From: JAVVHH01 sp963835135
GTDB lineage: Bacteria > Pseudomonadota > Alphaproteobacteria > Acetobacterales > Acetobacteraceae
Direction: 5' to 3'
Length of the DNA stretch: 64,000 nucleotides
Assembly: GCA_963835135.1 (NCBI GenBank)
Contig: CAWIEF010000003.1
Span: forward strand, 1,116,001 to 1,180,000
This document shows positions 35,642 to 43,599 of the stretch, in pieces. A model generated the notes under the pieces. It saw nothing but the letters and a program-made list of their open reading frames with translations, was not told the DNA's origin and ran no database searches. Position numbers and translations under genes: made by a program. Position 1 is the first letter of the stretch, and each line of letters opens with the position of its first letter.

Positions 35642-36985
35642 CTAACGTGCCAAACTCCGCCGCAACCGGTTCAGCGCGCCCGGCAACCCGCGCACCGTCA
35701 GCACCCGCCCGGCCTCGTCGTAATCCTCTGACAGGACCCGCGCACTCTCATACACCTCGCCCAGCAGCCCCTGCTTGGCATAGGGCAGCACCAGCACCTC
35801 CTCCGTCATCGACGCCTCGAAGAAGGCGATGATCGTCTCGCGCAGCGTAGCGACATCCTCCGGCGCATGCGCCGACAGCATGATCGCGTCCGGGTGCCGG
35901 TCGGCCAGCGCCGCCCGCTCCTCCGGCCCGACCCGGTCCATCTTGTTCAGCACCAGCCGCGACGGCACCACGTCCGCGCCGATCTCGTGCAGCACGCTCC
36001 GGCTCACCTCAAGTTGCGCCTCGTAGGTCGGGTCGGACGCGTCGACCACGAACAGCAGCAGCGACGCCTCCAGCGCCTCGGCCAGCGTGGAGCGGAACGA
36101 CGCCACCAGATCGTGCGGCAGTTGCTTGATGAAGCCCACCGTGTCCGAGACCAGCACCCGCGGCCGGGTCTCCGGCTGCAGCGCCCGCACCGTGGTGTCC
36201 AACGTCGCGAACAACTTGTCCTCGACCAGCACCTGGCTGCCCGTCAGCGCCCGCATCAGCGACGACTTGCCGGCGTTGGTGTAGCCCACCAGCGCCACGC
36301 GGAGCTGGTCGCGCCGGGCCGATCGCCGCTGGTCGCCGTCGCGCTGCACCGCCTCCAGCTGCTCCTTCAACTCCGACAGCCGGTCGCGGATCTTGCGGCG
36401 GTCGAGGTCCAGCGTGCTTTCGCCGGCGCCGGGTCCCTGCTGCCGCCCGCCGCCGGCCGAAGACTCCCGCAGCCGGGGCGCGACGTATTTCAGCCGCGCC
36501 ATCTCGACCTGCAGCTTGGCCTCGCGGGTGTTGGCGTGCCGATGGAAGATCTCGACGATCACGCCGGTGCGGTCCAGCACCTGCGCCCCGGTCGCCCGCT
36601 CGAGGTTGCGGATCTGGCTCGGCGACAGCTCATGGTCGACGATGACGAACTCCGGCCGGCTCTCGTCGTCCTCCGCGTCCTCCGGCTTGCTCGCCGCCGC
36701 GCCTTCGAACCGCTCGCGCGCCTTGTGCTTCGGCTTCGGCGCCATCGACCCGATCACGCCTGTCCCACCCGTCAGCGCCGCCAGTTCGGCCAGCTTGCCG
36801 CTGCCGAGCAGGGCGCCCGCGCCCGTCCCCTCCCGCCGCTGCGACACTTGGCCGACGACGTCGTAGCCGAGCGTCTTGACCAATCGCCCGAGCTCCTCGA
36901 GGCTGCCGGCATGCGCGACGTCGTCGACGTCCGGCATCTGGATGCCGACGAGCACGGCCCGTGGGGTGGGCGCTTTAGTTTCCAT
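35642..36985 (-). CDS. hflX: GTPase HflX
   Basis: This 447-residue GTPase binds the 50S ribosome and rescues stalled ribosomes, especially in heat stress. The HflX N-terminal domain has DDVAHAGSLEELGRLVKTLG and the GTG.LLGSGKLAEL region, then DHELSPSQIRNLERA; a predicted coiled stretch precedes the G domain. GTPase motifs are GYTNAGKSSLMRAL (G1), DTVGFIKQLPHDL (G3) and LNKMD (G4). No hfq adjoins it, unlike in many proteobacteria. The next gene upstream, a broken hydrolase, ends eleven bases inside this start, so the two were probably one transcript. Confidence 0.96.
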   Translation of the reverse strand: METKAPTPRAVLVGIQMPDVDDVAHAGSLEELGRLVKTLGYDVVGQVSQRREGTGAGALLGSGKLAELAALTGGTGVIGSMAPKPKHKARERFEGAAASKPEDAEDDESRPEFVIVDHELSPSQIRNLERATGAQVLDRTGVIVEIFHRHANTREAKLQVEMARLKYVAPRLRESSAGGGRQQGPGAGESTLDLDRRKIRDRLSELKEQLEAVQRDGDQRRSARRDQLRVALVGYTNAGKSSLMRALTGSQVLVEDKLFATLDTTVRALQPETRPRVLVSDTVGFIKQLPHDLVASFRSTLAEALEASLLLFVVDASDPTYEAQLEVSRSVLHEIGADVVPSRLVLNKMDRVGPEERAALADRHPDAIMLSAHAPEDVATLRETIIAFFEASMTEEVLVLPYAKQGLLGEVYESARVLSEDYDEAGRVLTVRGLPGALNRLRRSLAR

Positions 36986-37923
36986 GCCGCTCCCCTAGCA
37001 CGCCGTCCTCATCGTCCAAAAATCCCCGCAGGATCGCAACCGTCGCGGGCGCCTCCTCCTGCGGCAGATGCCCGACGCCCGGCAGCGCCACAAGCCGCGC
37101 GTGCGGCAGGGCGGCGACGTAGTCGGCAGAGTTCCTGAACGGGATCATGGCGTCCTTCTCGCCCCACATCAGCAACGCCGGCGCCGAGATGGTCGCGAGC
37201 AGCGGCACAGGATCGGTCAGCCTCTGCTGCCCCATTCGGTCCACGATGGCCTGCCGGACCCCCGGCGCCAGCATCATGTCCCGGTAACGCTCGTAGAGCG
37301 CCGGCGTCATCGCCTTCGGGTCGGCATAGGCCGGCGTCAGCGAGGCCCGCAGCAGGAATGAGGGCAAGACGTACGGAAGCGCCCGCATCATCAGCGGCAC
37401 CGTCGGGCGCGACGCCATACGGCATTCCTGGGCTGGAGAACCCGTCCGGCGAGATCAGCACGAGCTTGTCCAACCGCTCCGGCGCCGCCGCCGCGAACCG
37501 CCAGGCGATGCGGCCGCCCATGGAGTTACCGACGATCGTGGCCCGCGCGATCCCGAGCCGGTCCAGCAGCGCGAGCAGGATCGCCACGCTCCGCTCGTCC
37601 GTGTAGTCGCCCGACGGATCTTGTCCGGTCAGCCCGAAGCCCGGCAGATCGTAGCGCACCACCCGGTGGTCCCGGTCCAGGGCTGCCGCCCAGTCATCCC
37701 AGGTCTGCAGGCTCGACCCGAACCCATGCAGCAGCACCAGGGCGGGCGCGTCGCGCGGCCCGGTGTCGCGCACGTGCAGCCGGACGCCCATGACGTCCAG
37801 GAAATGGGACGGCGGCCCCGCGTATCTCGCCTCCAGCGCCGCGCGCGGGCGATCCGGCGCGTAGAGCCACGCCCCGAGGAACAGGGCCGCCACGATCACG
37901 CCAAAGCCCAACACCTTACCCAT
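36975..37923 (-). pseudogene. Alpha/beta hydrolase, interrupted by a frameshift
   Basis: The first part (37923 to about 37420) reads a signal-anchor (GKVLGFGVIVAALFLGAWLY), the hydrolase motifs LLHGFGSSLQTWDDW and the nucleophile elbow VGNSMGGRIAWRF, ending at SPDGFSSPGMPYG. The remainder of the fold continues in another frame from about 37418 (SRPTVPLMMRALPYVLPSFL, then MWGEKDAMIPF with the acid and GVGHLPQEE with the His). The shift is +1 near 37420, so one extra base or two missing bases would explain it. Either the gene is inactivated or the base is a sequencing error. All three catalytic residues are present across the two frames. Confidence 0.82.
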
Positions 37924-38048
37924 CCGACGTCGATCTCTCACGTGTTAAGAATTGTAGCGGACGGCTTCCTTCCAACCGCCAAATCGGCTCTATATGGGAC
38001 TGGATTGCCAGTCGATCTCGCGCTCGGCCTCGCCGGGTGGACAAAATT

Positions 38049-38054
38049 GAGGAG
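38049..38054 (+). promoter_or_regulatory. Ribosome binding site that fixes the katG start
   Basis: GAGGAG lies six bases before ATG 38061 and selects it over the in-frame ATG at 38037, which has no such site. Confidence 0.8.
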
Positions 38055-38060
38055 AGAAAG

Positions 38061-40274
38061 ATGGACGGAGATAATGTCGGCAAGTGCCCGATGGATGGGT
38101 TCGCGCCCAACAACTCGACTGCCTGGCCGCGGTCGAACCGGGAGTGGTGGCCGAACCAGCTGAACCTCAAGATCCTGCACCAGCATTCCGTGGACGCGGA
38201 CCCCATGAAGGGTGCGTTCAACTACGCCGAAGAGTTCAAGACGCTCGACTTGGCCGCGCTAAAGCAGGACATCTTCGCCCTCATGAAGACGTCGCAGGAT
38301 TGGTGGCCGGCCGACTACGGCACCTATGCTCCGCTGTTCATCCGCATGGCCTGGCACAGCGCTGGCACGTATCGCATCGGCGACGGCCGCGGCGGCGCCG
38401 GGTCGGGCACCCAGCGGTTCGCCCCGCTGAACTCCTGGCCGGACAACGCCAACCTCGACAAGGCCCGGCTGCTGCTATGGCCGCTGAAGCAGAAATATGG
38501 CCGCAAGATCTCCTGGGCCGACCTGATGGTGCTGGCCGGGACGTGCGCGCTGGAGTCGATGGGCCTCAAGACGTTCGGTTTCGCCGGCGGCCGCGAGGAC
38601 GTCTGGGAGCCGCCGGAGGATATCGATTGGGGTCCGGAAGAGACCTGGCTGGGCGGCGACAAGCGCTATAGCGGCGACCGCCAACTGTCCGGCGAGCTGG
38701 GTGCGGTGCAGATGGGCCTGATCTACGTCAATCCCGAGGGCCCCGACGGCCGGCCGGACCCGCTGGGCTCCGCGCGCGACATCCGCGAGACCTTCGGCCG
38801 CATGGCCATGGACGACGCCGAGACGGTGGCCTTGATCGCCGGCGGCCACACCTTCGGCAAGTCGCACGGTGCGGCCAACCCGCACGACTACGTCGGACCG
38901 GAGCCGGAAGCGGCGCCGATCGAGGCGATGGGCCTGGGCTGGAAGAACAGCTACGGCACCGGCAAGGGCGCCGATGCCATCTCCAGCGGCCTCGAGGGCG
39001 CATGGACGGCAGAGCCCACCAAGTGGGACGGCGGGTATTTCGACAACCTGTTCAACTTCGAGTGGGAGCTCGAGCGGGGACCCGGCGGCGGCTGGCAGTG
39101 GACGCCCAAGAACGGCGCCGCGCGCGACCAAGTGCCCGACGCACACGACGCCACCAAGCGGCATCCGCCGATGATGTTCACCTCGGACATCGCGATGATC
39201 ACCGACCCGGCTTATCGCGAGATTTCCAAGCGCTTCCACGAGAACAACGGCGAGTTCGCCGACGCCTTCGCCCGCGCCTGGTTCAAGCTCACCCATCGCG
39301 ACATGGGTCCGATCGAGCGTTACCTCGGCCCGGACGTGCCGCAGGAAGAGCTGCTCTGGCAAGACCGTGTGCCGCCGGTCGACCACCCATTGGTCGATGC
39401 AGCCGACATCGCCGCGCTGAAGGCCAAGCTGCTCGATTCCGGGCTGTCCGTGTCACAGCTCGTCTCGACCGCATGGAAGTCTGCCTCGACCTACCGCAAC
39501 TCCGACAAGCGGGGCGGTGCCAATGGCGCGCGGCTCCGGCTTGCGCCGCAAAAGGACTGGGAGGCCAACGAGCCGGCTGAACTCGCCAATGTGCTCTCCG
39601 TGCTGGAGCGCATCCAGGCGGAGTTCAACGGCGCGGCTGCCGGCGGCAAGAAGATCTCCATGGCCGACCTGATCGTGCTCGGCGGCTGCGCCGGTGTCGA
39701 GAAGGCGGCCAGGGATGGCGGCAACCCGGTCGAGGTGCCGTTCACGCCCGGCCGCACCGACGCCACGCAGGAGCAGACCGACGTCCACTCGTTTGCCGTG
39801 CTCGAGCCGAAGATGGACGGCTTCCGCAACTACGTCGGTAACGCCCGTGGCAAGCACGAGGAAGTGCATCTGGTCGACCGGGCGCAGCTCTTGGGCCTGT
39901 CGACACCGGAGATGACCGTCCTACTCGGCGGCATGCGGGTCATGGGCACTAACTATGGCAACACGGATCTCGGCGTGTTCACCCATCGGCCGGGCCAATT
40001 GACGAACGATTTCTTCATCAACCTGCTCGACATGGGCACGACCTGGAAGGCGCTCTCACAATCCGACGACCGCTTCGAGGGCCGTGACCGTCGCACCGGC
40101 GAGCCGAAGTGGACCGGCAGCCGGGCCGACTTGATCTTCGGGTCCAACTCGCAGTTGCGGGCCATCTCCGAAGTGTTCGGTTGCCTCGACACCGAAGCGG
40201 TCTTCGTTCAGGACTTCGTCACCGTGTGGACGAAGGTCATGAACGCCGGCCGGTTCGATATCGCCAAGGCTTGA
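38061..40274 (+). CDS. katG: Catalase-peroxidase KatG
   Basis: This 737-residue bifunctional haem enzyme breaks down hydrogen peroxide. The N-terminal active domain has RMAWHSAGTYR (distal Arg, Trp, His) near residue 93-103 and the proximal His in GGHTFGKSHGAANP. The Met-Tyr-Trp crosslink residues are all present: Trp in MAWH, Tyr in MGLIYVNPEG and Met in FGRMAMDD. The second, non-catalytic domain repeats the fold (VSTAWKSASTYRNSDKRGG). No Sec signal is seen. The 137 bases upstream are free of genes and should hold the promoter; I see no firm OxyR or Fur site. It faces a DyP peroxidase gene tail to tail. Confidence 0.97.
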   Translation: MDGDNVGKCPMDGFAPNNSTAWPRSNREWWPNQLNLKILHQHSVDADPMKGAFNYAEEFKTLDLAALKQDIFALMKTSQDWWPADYGTYAPLFIRMAWHSAGTYRIGDGRGGAGSGTQRFAPLNSWPDNANLDKARLLLWPLKQKYGRKISWADLMVLAGTCALESMGLKTFGFAGGREDVWEPPEDIDWGPEETWLGGDKRYSGDRQLSGELGAVQMGLIYVNPEGPDGRPDPLGSARDIRETFGRMAMDDAETVALIAGGHTFGKSHGAANPHDYVGPEPEAAPIEAMGLGWKNSYGTGKGADAISSGLEGAWTAEPTKWDGGYFDNLFNFEWELERGPGGGWQWTPKNGAARDQVPDAHDATKRHPPMMFTSDIAMITDPAYREISKRFHENNGEFADAFARAWFKLTHRDMGPIERYLGPDVPQEELLWQDRVPPVDHPLVDAADIAALKAKLLDSGLSVSQLVSTAWKSASTYRNSDKRGGANGARLRLAPQKDWEANEPAELANVLSVLERIQAEFNGAAAGGKKISMADLIVLGGCAGVEKAARDGGNPVEVPFTPGRTDATQEQTDVHSFAVLEPKMDGFRNYVGNARGKHEEVHLVDRAQLLGLSTPEMTVLLGGMRVMGTNYGNTDLGVFTHRPGQLTNDFFINLLDMGTTWKALSQSDDRFEGRDRRTGEPKWTGSRADLIFGSNSQLRAISEVFGCLDTEAVFVQDFVTVWTKVMNAGRFDIAKA

Positions 40275-40280
40275 TCCGTC

Positions 40281-40313
40281 GGACCTCTCTCCCGCAACGC
40301 GGGGGAGAGGTCC
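40281..40313. terminator. Palindrome between convergent katG and DyP genes
   Basis: GGACCTCTCTCCCGC and GCGGGGGAGAGGTCC pair almost fully around AAC. It starts six bases after the katG stop and ends one base before the DyP stop. It belongs to the CCTCTCCC palindrome family seen elsewhere in the window. The strong stem could end both transcripts, though no T-run follows on either side. Confidence 0.65.
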
Positions 40314-40314
40314 G

Positions 40315-41718
40315 TCACAGGCCTTGCAGGAACGGTAGGCTCGGGGCGAAGAAGTAGGCCCCTCCGAGCAACTTGACATACGGGCCCGCCGGCGGGGCGC
40401 CCTTGCGGCTGAAATACTCGACGGGATCGGTCTCCGGCTTGCCATACAGGCGCGGCCAATCGAGCACGGCCGATTGCGCCTGGCCGATGACCGGGTCGAC
40501 GCCGCCATCGCCCGTGCTGTTGGCCCAGCCCTGCGTTGTCTCGAACTGATCGGCGATGTTGGCCTGGTAGGATTGGAACAGCAGCCCGACGCCGCCGGCC
40601 GGCATCTTCGCCGTCGGAACGCCCTCTTCGAGGACGAGCTTGCTCGGATCGGCCGGGTCGGCTTTGGCGTCGTCGCGGGTGCCGTAGGTGATCCCGCGGC
40701 GGATCATGAGGTGCTCCCGCGTGGCGTCGGTCCGCGGGTTGACCTTGCGGATATGGGCGAAGTGCGGACAGCGCGCGGGATCCTCGCCATAGGTGAAGTT
40801 GTTGGTGAGGTCGGCGAAGCCGTGGTCATCCTGCGATAGCTCGAACGGCGTGCCGCTCTCGAGCCGGCCGACCCCGGCGGAGTCGCGGTTGGGAAAGGTC
40901 TTGTCCTGGCCGTCGGTGAGCTCGTCCTCACGGGTCTTGAAGCCGAGGACGTCCTGTTCGAGCTGCCGGAACACGAAGTAGCTGCCATAGGCGCAAGGGT
41001 CCGCGATGGCCGGGTCGGGGATGACGAACTGGTCGACCGGGAACTCGGCGCGCGGCCACTTGTTGATCCCGCCCTCGGACGGGATGTCCTCGGTGAGCAC
41101 GAGTGGCTGGCTGCGGCCGTCGACGTAGCCGAAATTTTCGACCCCGTTGCCGGCGGTGTTGAAGAATTGGTTGCCGATGATCTCGCCGCTCTGCCCCGCC
41201 TCGACGTCGCCGATCTCGCCGATGGCGTTCAGCAAGCTGGTCCGCTCGGCCTGCGCCTCGTCCGGGCCGTTGACCGCCACCAGGATCAGCACGTGCGGGC
41301 TGCGCAGCCGAACGTCCCAGGTGGCTTGCGGCGGATCGTTGAGGCGGGTGGCCGCCATGGCCATACCCCCCTGGAAGGCGTGATCGGCGGGTTGGCTGGG
41401 CAGCGCGATGCCGAGATAATCGTAGCCGCTTTTCGACAGGAAAATCGAGACGAACGGGGTCAGGTCCTTCTCGCCGGTCAGCCGCTTGCGCTCGGCCAAG
41501 TCGAGCTGGTTCTTTGCCGAGCGGACCCGGCCGATCTGGCCGCGGAGGAACGCGAGCGCCTCGGCTTTGAGATCCTGCCGGAACCGGCAGAACATGAACA
41601 CGACGTTGGTCCGCCCATGCCCTTTCAGGATGTTGCCCTGCAGCTTGTCGAGGAAAGCGCCGATTTCGGGATCGGGGTCTTTCCAGGAGATCGGCGCCTT
41701 GAGTTTGACCGCGAGCAT
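40315..41718 (-). CDS. Dyp-type peroxidase
   Basis: This 467-residue haem peroxidase of the dye-decolorising family shows the GxxDG motif in FGYVDGRSQP near residue 212-221, with the distal Asp. The proximal His is expected in the DPARCPHFAHIRKVNPRTD stretch, and the distal Arg in REHLMIRRGITYG. The length and the insertions are those of the longer subgroup. Start ATG 41718 has GGGGAGA nearby; the longer frame has no family sequence. No Tat signal and no encapsulin-docking tail are visible, and no encapsulin gene adjoins. Tail-to-tail pairing with katG suggests two routes of peroxide use at one locus. Confidence 0.92.
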   Translation of the reverse strand: MLAVKLKAPISWKDPDPEIGAFLDKLQGNILKGHGRTNVVFMFCRFRQDLKAEALAFLRGQIGRVRSAKNQLDLAERKRLTGEKDLTPFVSIFLSKSGYDYLGIALPSQPADHAFQGGMAMAATRLNDPPQATWDVRLRSPHVLILVAVNGPDEAQAERTSLLNAIGEIGDVEAGQSGEIIGNQFFNTAGNGVENFGYVDGRSQPLVLTEDIPSEGGINKWPRAEFPVDQFVIPDPAIADPCAYGSYFVFRQLEQDVLGFKTREDELTDGQDKTFPNRDSAGVGRLESGTPFELSQDDHGFADLTNNFTYGEDPARCPHFAHIRKVNPRTDATREHLMIRRGITYGTRDDAKADPADPSKLVLEEGVPTAKMPAGGVGLLFQSYQANIADQFETTQGWANSTGDGGVDPVIGQAQSAVLDWPRLYGKPETDPVEYFSRKGAPPAGPYVKLLGGAYFFAPSLPFLQGL

Positions 41719-41878
41719 GAGCGTCTCCCCATTGAGGAGGATATCATAGCATATTCGTAACATTGTTGAAGCGCAATCGTCGGGCTCGGGCGGCAAGGGT
41801 TGTCGTTGCGCCGCCGCCGCTGTAGCCCGGGCGCCGCGCTCCGGTCCGGTCATCGTGGCAGACGGCGCGCCTTCAACC

Positions 41879-41884
41879 GGGAGA
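41879..41884 (+). promoter_or_regulatory. Ribosome binding site favouring a GTG start
   Basis: GGGAGA is six bases before GTG 41891, which matches the natural start of the VOC fold. Confidence 0.7.
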
Positions 41885-41890
41885 AACTCA

Positions 41891-42271
41891 GTGTTCAGTC
41901 ACGTGATGATCGGCAGCAACGACATCGGCCGCACGAAGCAATTCTACGACGCGCTTCTAGGCACCCTCGGCTGCAAGCCCGGCGTGCAGGACGCCAAAGG
42001 CCGGCTGATCTACGCGCATGACGGCGGCCGCCTGCTGATCACCAAGCCGATCGACGGCGCGGCGGCCACCTGCGCCAATGGGGGCACGATCGGGTTCGCC
42101 GCGAGCGGCCCCGAGCAGGTCGATGCCTGGCACAAGGCTGGCATCGAGAACGGTGGCACCGCCGTCGAGGATCCGCCGGGTGTTCGCGAAGGTGGGGCCA
42201 AGCTCTACCTGGCCTATCTGCGCGACCCCGACGGCAACAAGCTCTGCGCCCTGCACCGGATGCCGGCGTAA
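41891..42271 (+). CDS. VOC family protein (glyoxalase/bleomycin resistance fold)
   Basis: This 126-residue protein forms one VOC module: the first beta-alpha unit starts FSHVMIGSNDIGRTKQFYDA and the second has GPEQVDAWHKAGIENGG, ending in YLRDPDGNKLCALHR with the usual C-terminal Glu position replaced. Members bind a divalent metal and act as lyases, dioxygenases or binding proteins; which applies here is not visible. The GTG start at 41891 fits the ribosome site and the family length. A 172-base gene-free gap lies upstream. Confidence 0.88.
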   Translation: MFSHVMIGSNDIGRTKQFYDALLGTLGCKPGVQDAKGRLIYAHDGGRLLITKPIDGAAATCANGGTIGFAASGPEQVDAWHKAGIENGGTAVEDPPGVREGGAKLYLAYLRDPDGNKLCALHRMPA

Positions 42272-42339
42272 CGCTCGCGAAGGCCGGACCGGGTCGTGCC
42301 CCGGCCTGGCCAGGACCGCCGGCCGGGGTAGGATGCAGC

Positions 42340-43599
42340 ATGGTTGCCTCCTCCGAGCCCGTGCCGGCCCCCGACACCCGTCCGCCGGCCGATGACGGCG
42401 CGGCCAACTGGCGGCGGACCCTGGCCGTGATGATCGGGTTGCAGATCGGGATGAACGCCGGCTTCACCGTGCTCTCGCCCATCATGCCGCTGTTCCTGCC
42501 GCAGATCGGCGTCAGCGACCCGGCCGACATCAATCTCTGGGCCGGCGTCCTCGCCTGCGTCACCCCGCTGTTCGCCGCGGTGATGTCGCCCATCTGGGGC
42601 CGGGTCGCCGACCGGCGCGGACGGCGGCTGATGGTGCTGCGCTCCTGCCTGGCGATCGGCGCGTTCATCGGGATGATGAGCTTGGTGCGCAACGAGTGGC
42701 AGATGCTCGGGCTCCGCGCAGGCATGGGAGTCTTCGCCGGCTTCAACGCCGCCTGCATCGCCATGGTCGCCACCCAGGTGCCGGCGCGCCGGCTGGGCTA
42801 TTCGCTCGGCTGGCTCAGCACCGGGCAACTGGTCGGCTCGCTGGTCGGCCCCCTGCTCGGCGGCGCCGTCGCCGATGCGACCGGCAGCTACCGCGCCCCG
42901 TTCGCGCTGACGTCGGTCATCTGCTTTCTGTGCGCCGGCGTCGTGCTGGGACTCGTGCAGGAACGGTTCACGCCGCCGAAGATCACCGCCGGCAAGCGCT
43001 CGTTCGTGCAGAGTTTCGCCATCCTCGGCCGCTCGCCGGGGCTGGTGCCCCTCTTCGTCGTGTTGCTGCTGGCGCAATTCGCGGTGCAGGCGGTGCAGCC
43101 GGTCGTGACCGTGTTCGTCGAACACCTGGCCGGCGACCGGGCCGATATCGCGACGCTCAGCGGCATCGCCTTCTCGATCACCGGGGCAGCCGACCTGATG
43201 GCCTCGCCGTTCCTCGGCCGGCGGAGCGACACGCTGGGCTACCGCCGCGTGCTGCTGATCAGCCTGGCAGGGGCGGCATTGGCCAGCGCGCCCCAGTTCT
43301 TCGTCACCGACTACTGGGCGTTCGTCGCCGCGCGGTTCGGGCTGGGATTGTTCGTGGGCGGCATCCTGCCCACCGCCAACGCGCTCGTCGGCCGCCTGGC
43401 GCCGCCGGCCGATCGGGGGGCGGTCTATGGCGCGACGGCATCTGCGATGTTCCTCGGCCAGTCCTTGGGTCCGCTCTCGGGCGGCGTGATCGCGGCGGCG
43501 GCCGGTGTGCGCTGGGTGTTCCTCGTCACGGCGACGTTGCTGACGATCAACCTGATCTGGGTATGGGCCAGGGTGCCGGAAGTGAAATCAAGCCCGTGA
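42340..43599 (+). CDS. MFS transporter
   Basis: This 419-residue, 12-helix major facilitator is of the multidrug efflux type. The loop 2-3 signature is SPIWGRVADRRGRRLMVLRS near residue 84-103 and the repeat counterpart is ASPFLGRRSDTLGYRRVLLI. YSLGWLSTGQLVGSLVGPLLGG resembles the antiporter motif C (GxxxGPxxGG). It exports an unidentified compound by proton exchange. Its stop overlaps the GTG start of the AsmA gene, so the two are co-translated, although no functional link is obvious. Confidence 0.93.
   Translation: MVASSEPVPAPDTRPPADDGAANWRRTLAVMIGLQIGMNAGFTVLSPIMPLFLPQIGVSDPADINLWAGVLACVTPLFAAVMSPIWGRVADRRGRRLMVLRSCLAIGAFIGMMSLVRNEWQMLGLRAGMGVFAGFNAACIAMVATQVPARRLGYSLGWLSTGQLVGSLVGPLLGGAVADATGSYRAPFALTSVICFLCAGVVLGLVQERFTPPKITAGKRSFVQSFAILGRSPGLVPLFVVLLLAQFAVQAVQPVVTVFVEHLAGDRADIATLSGIAFSITGAADLMASPFLGRRSDTLGYRRVLLISLAGAALASAPQFFVTDYWAFVAARFGLGLFVGGILPTANALVGRLAPPADRGAVYGATASAMFLGQSLGPLSGGVIAAAAGVRWVFLVTATLLTINLIWVWARVPEVKSSP

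Noticed and set aside
37923..38060. Possible OxyR or Fur operator before katG
   Set aside because: Some AT-rich bases are present, but no sufficiently clear inverted motif was found.
40315..41718. Encapsulin cargo role for the DyP peroxidase
   Set aside because: No docking-peptide-like tail and no encapsulin gene in the neighbourhood.
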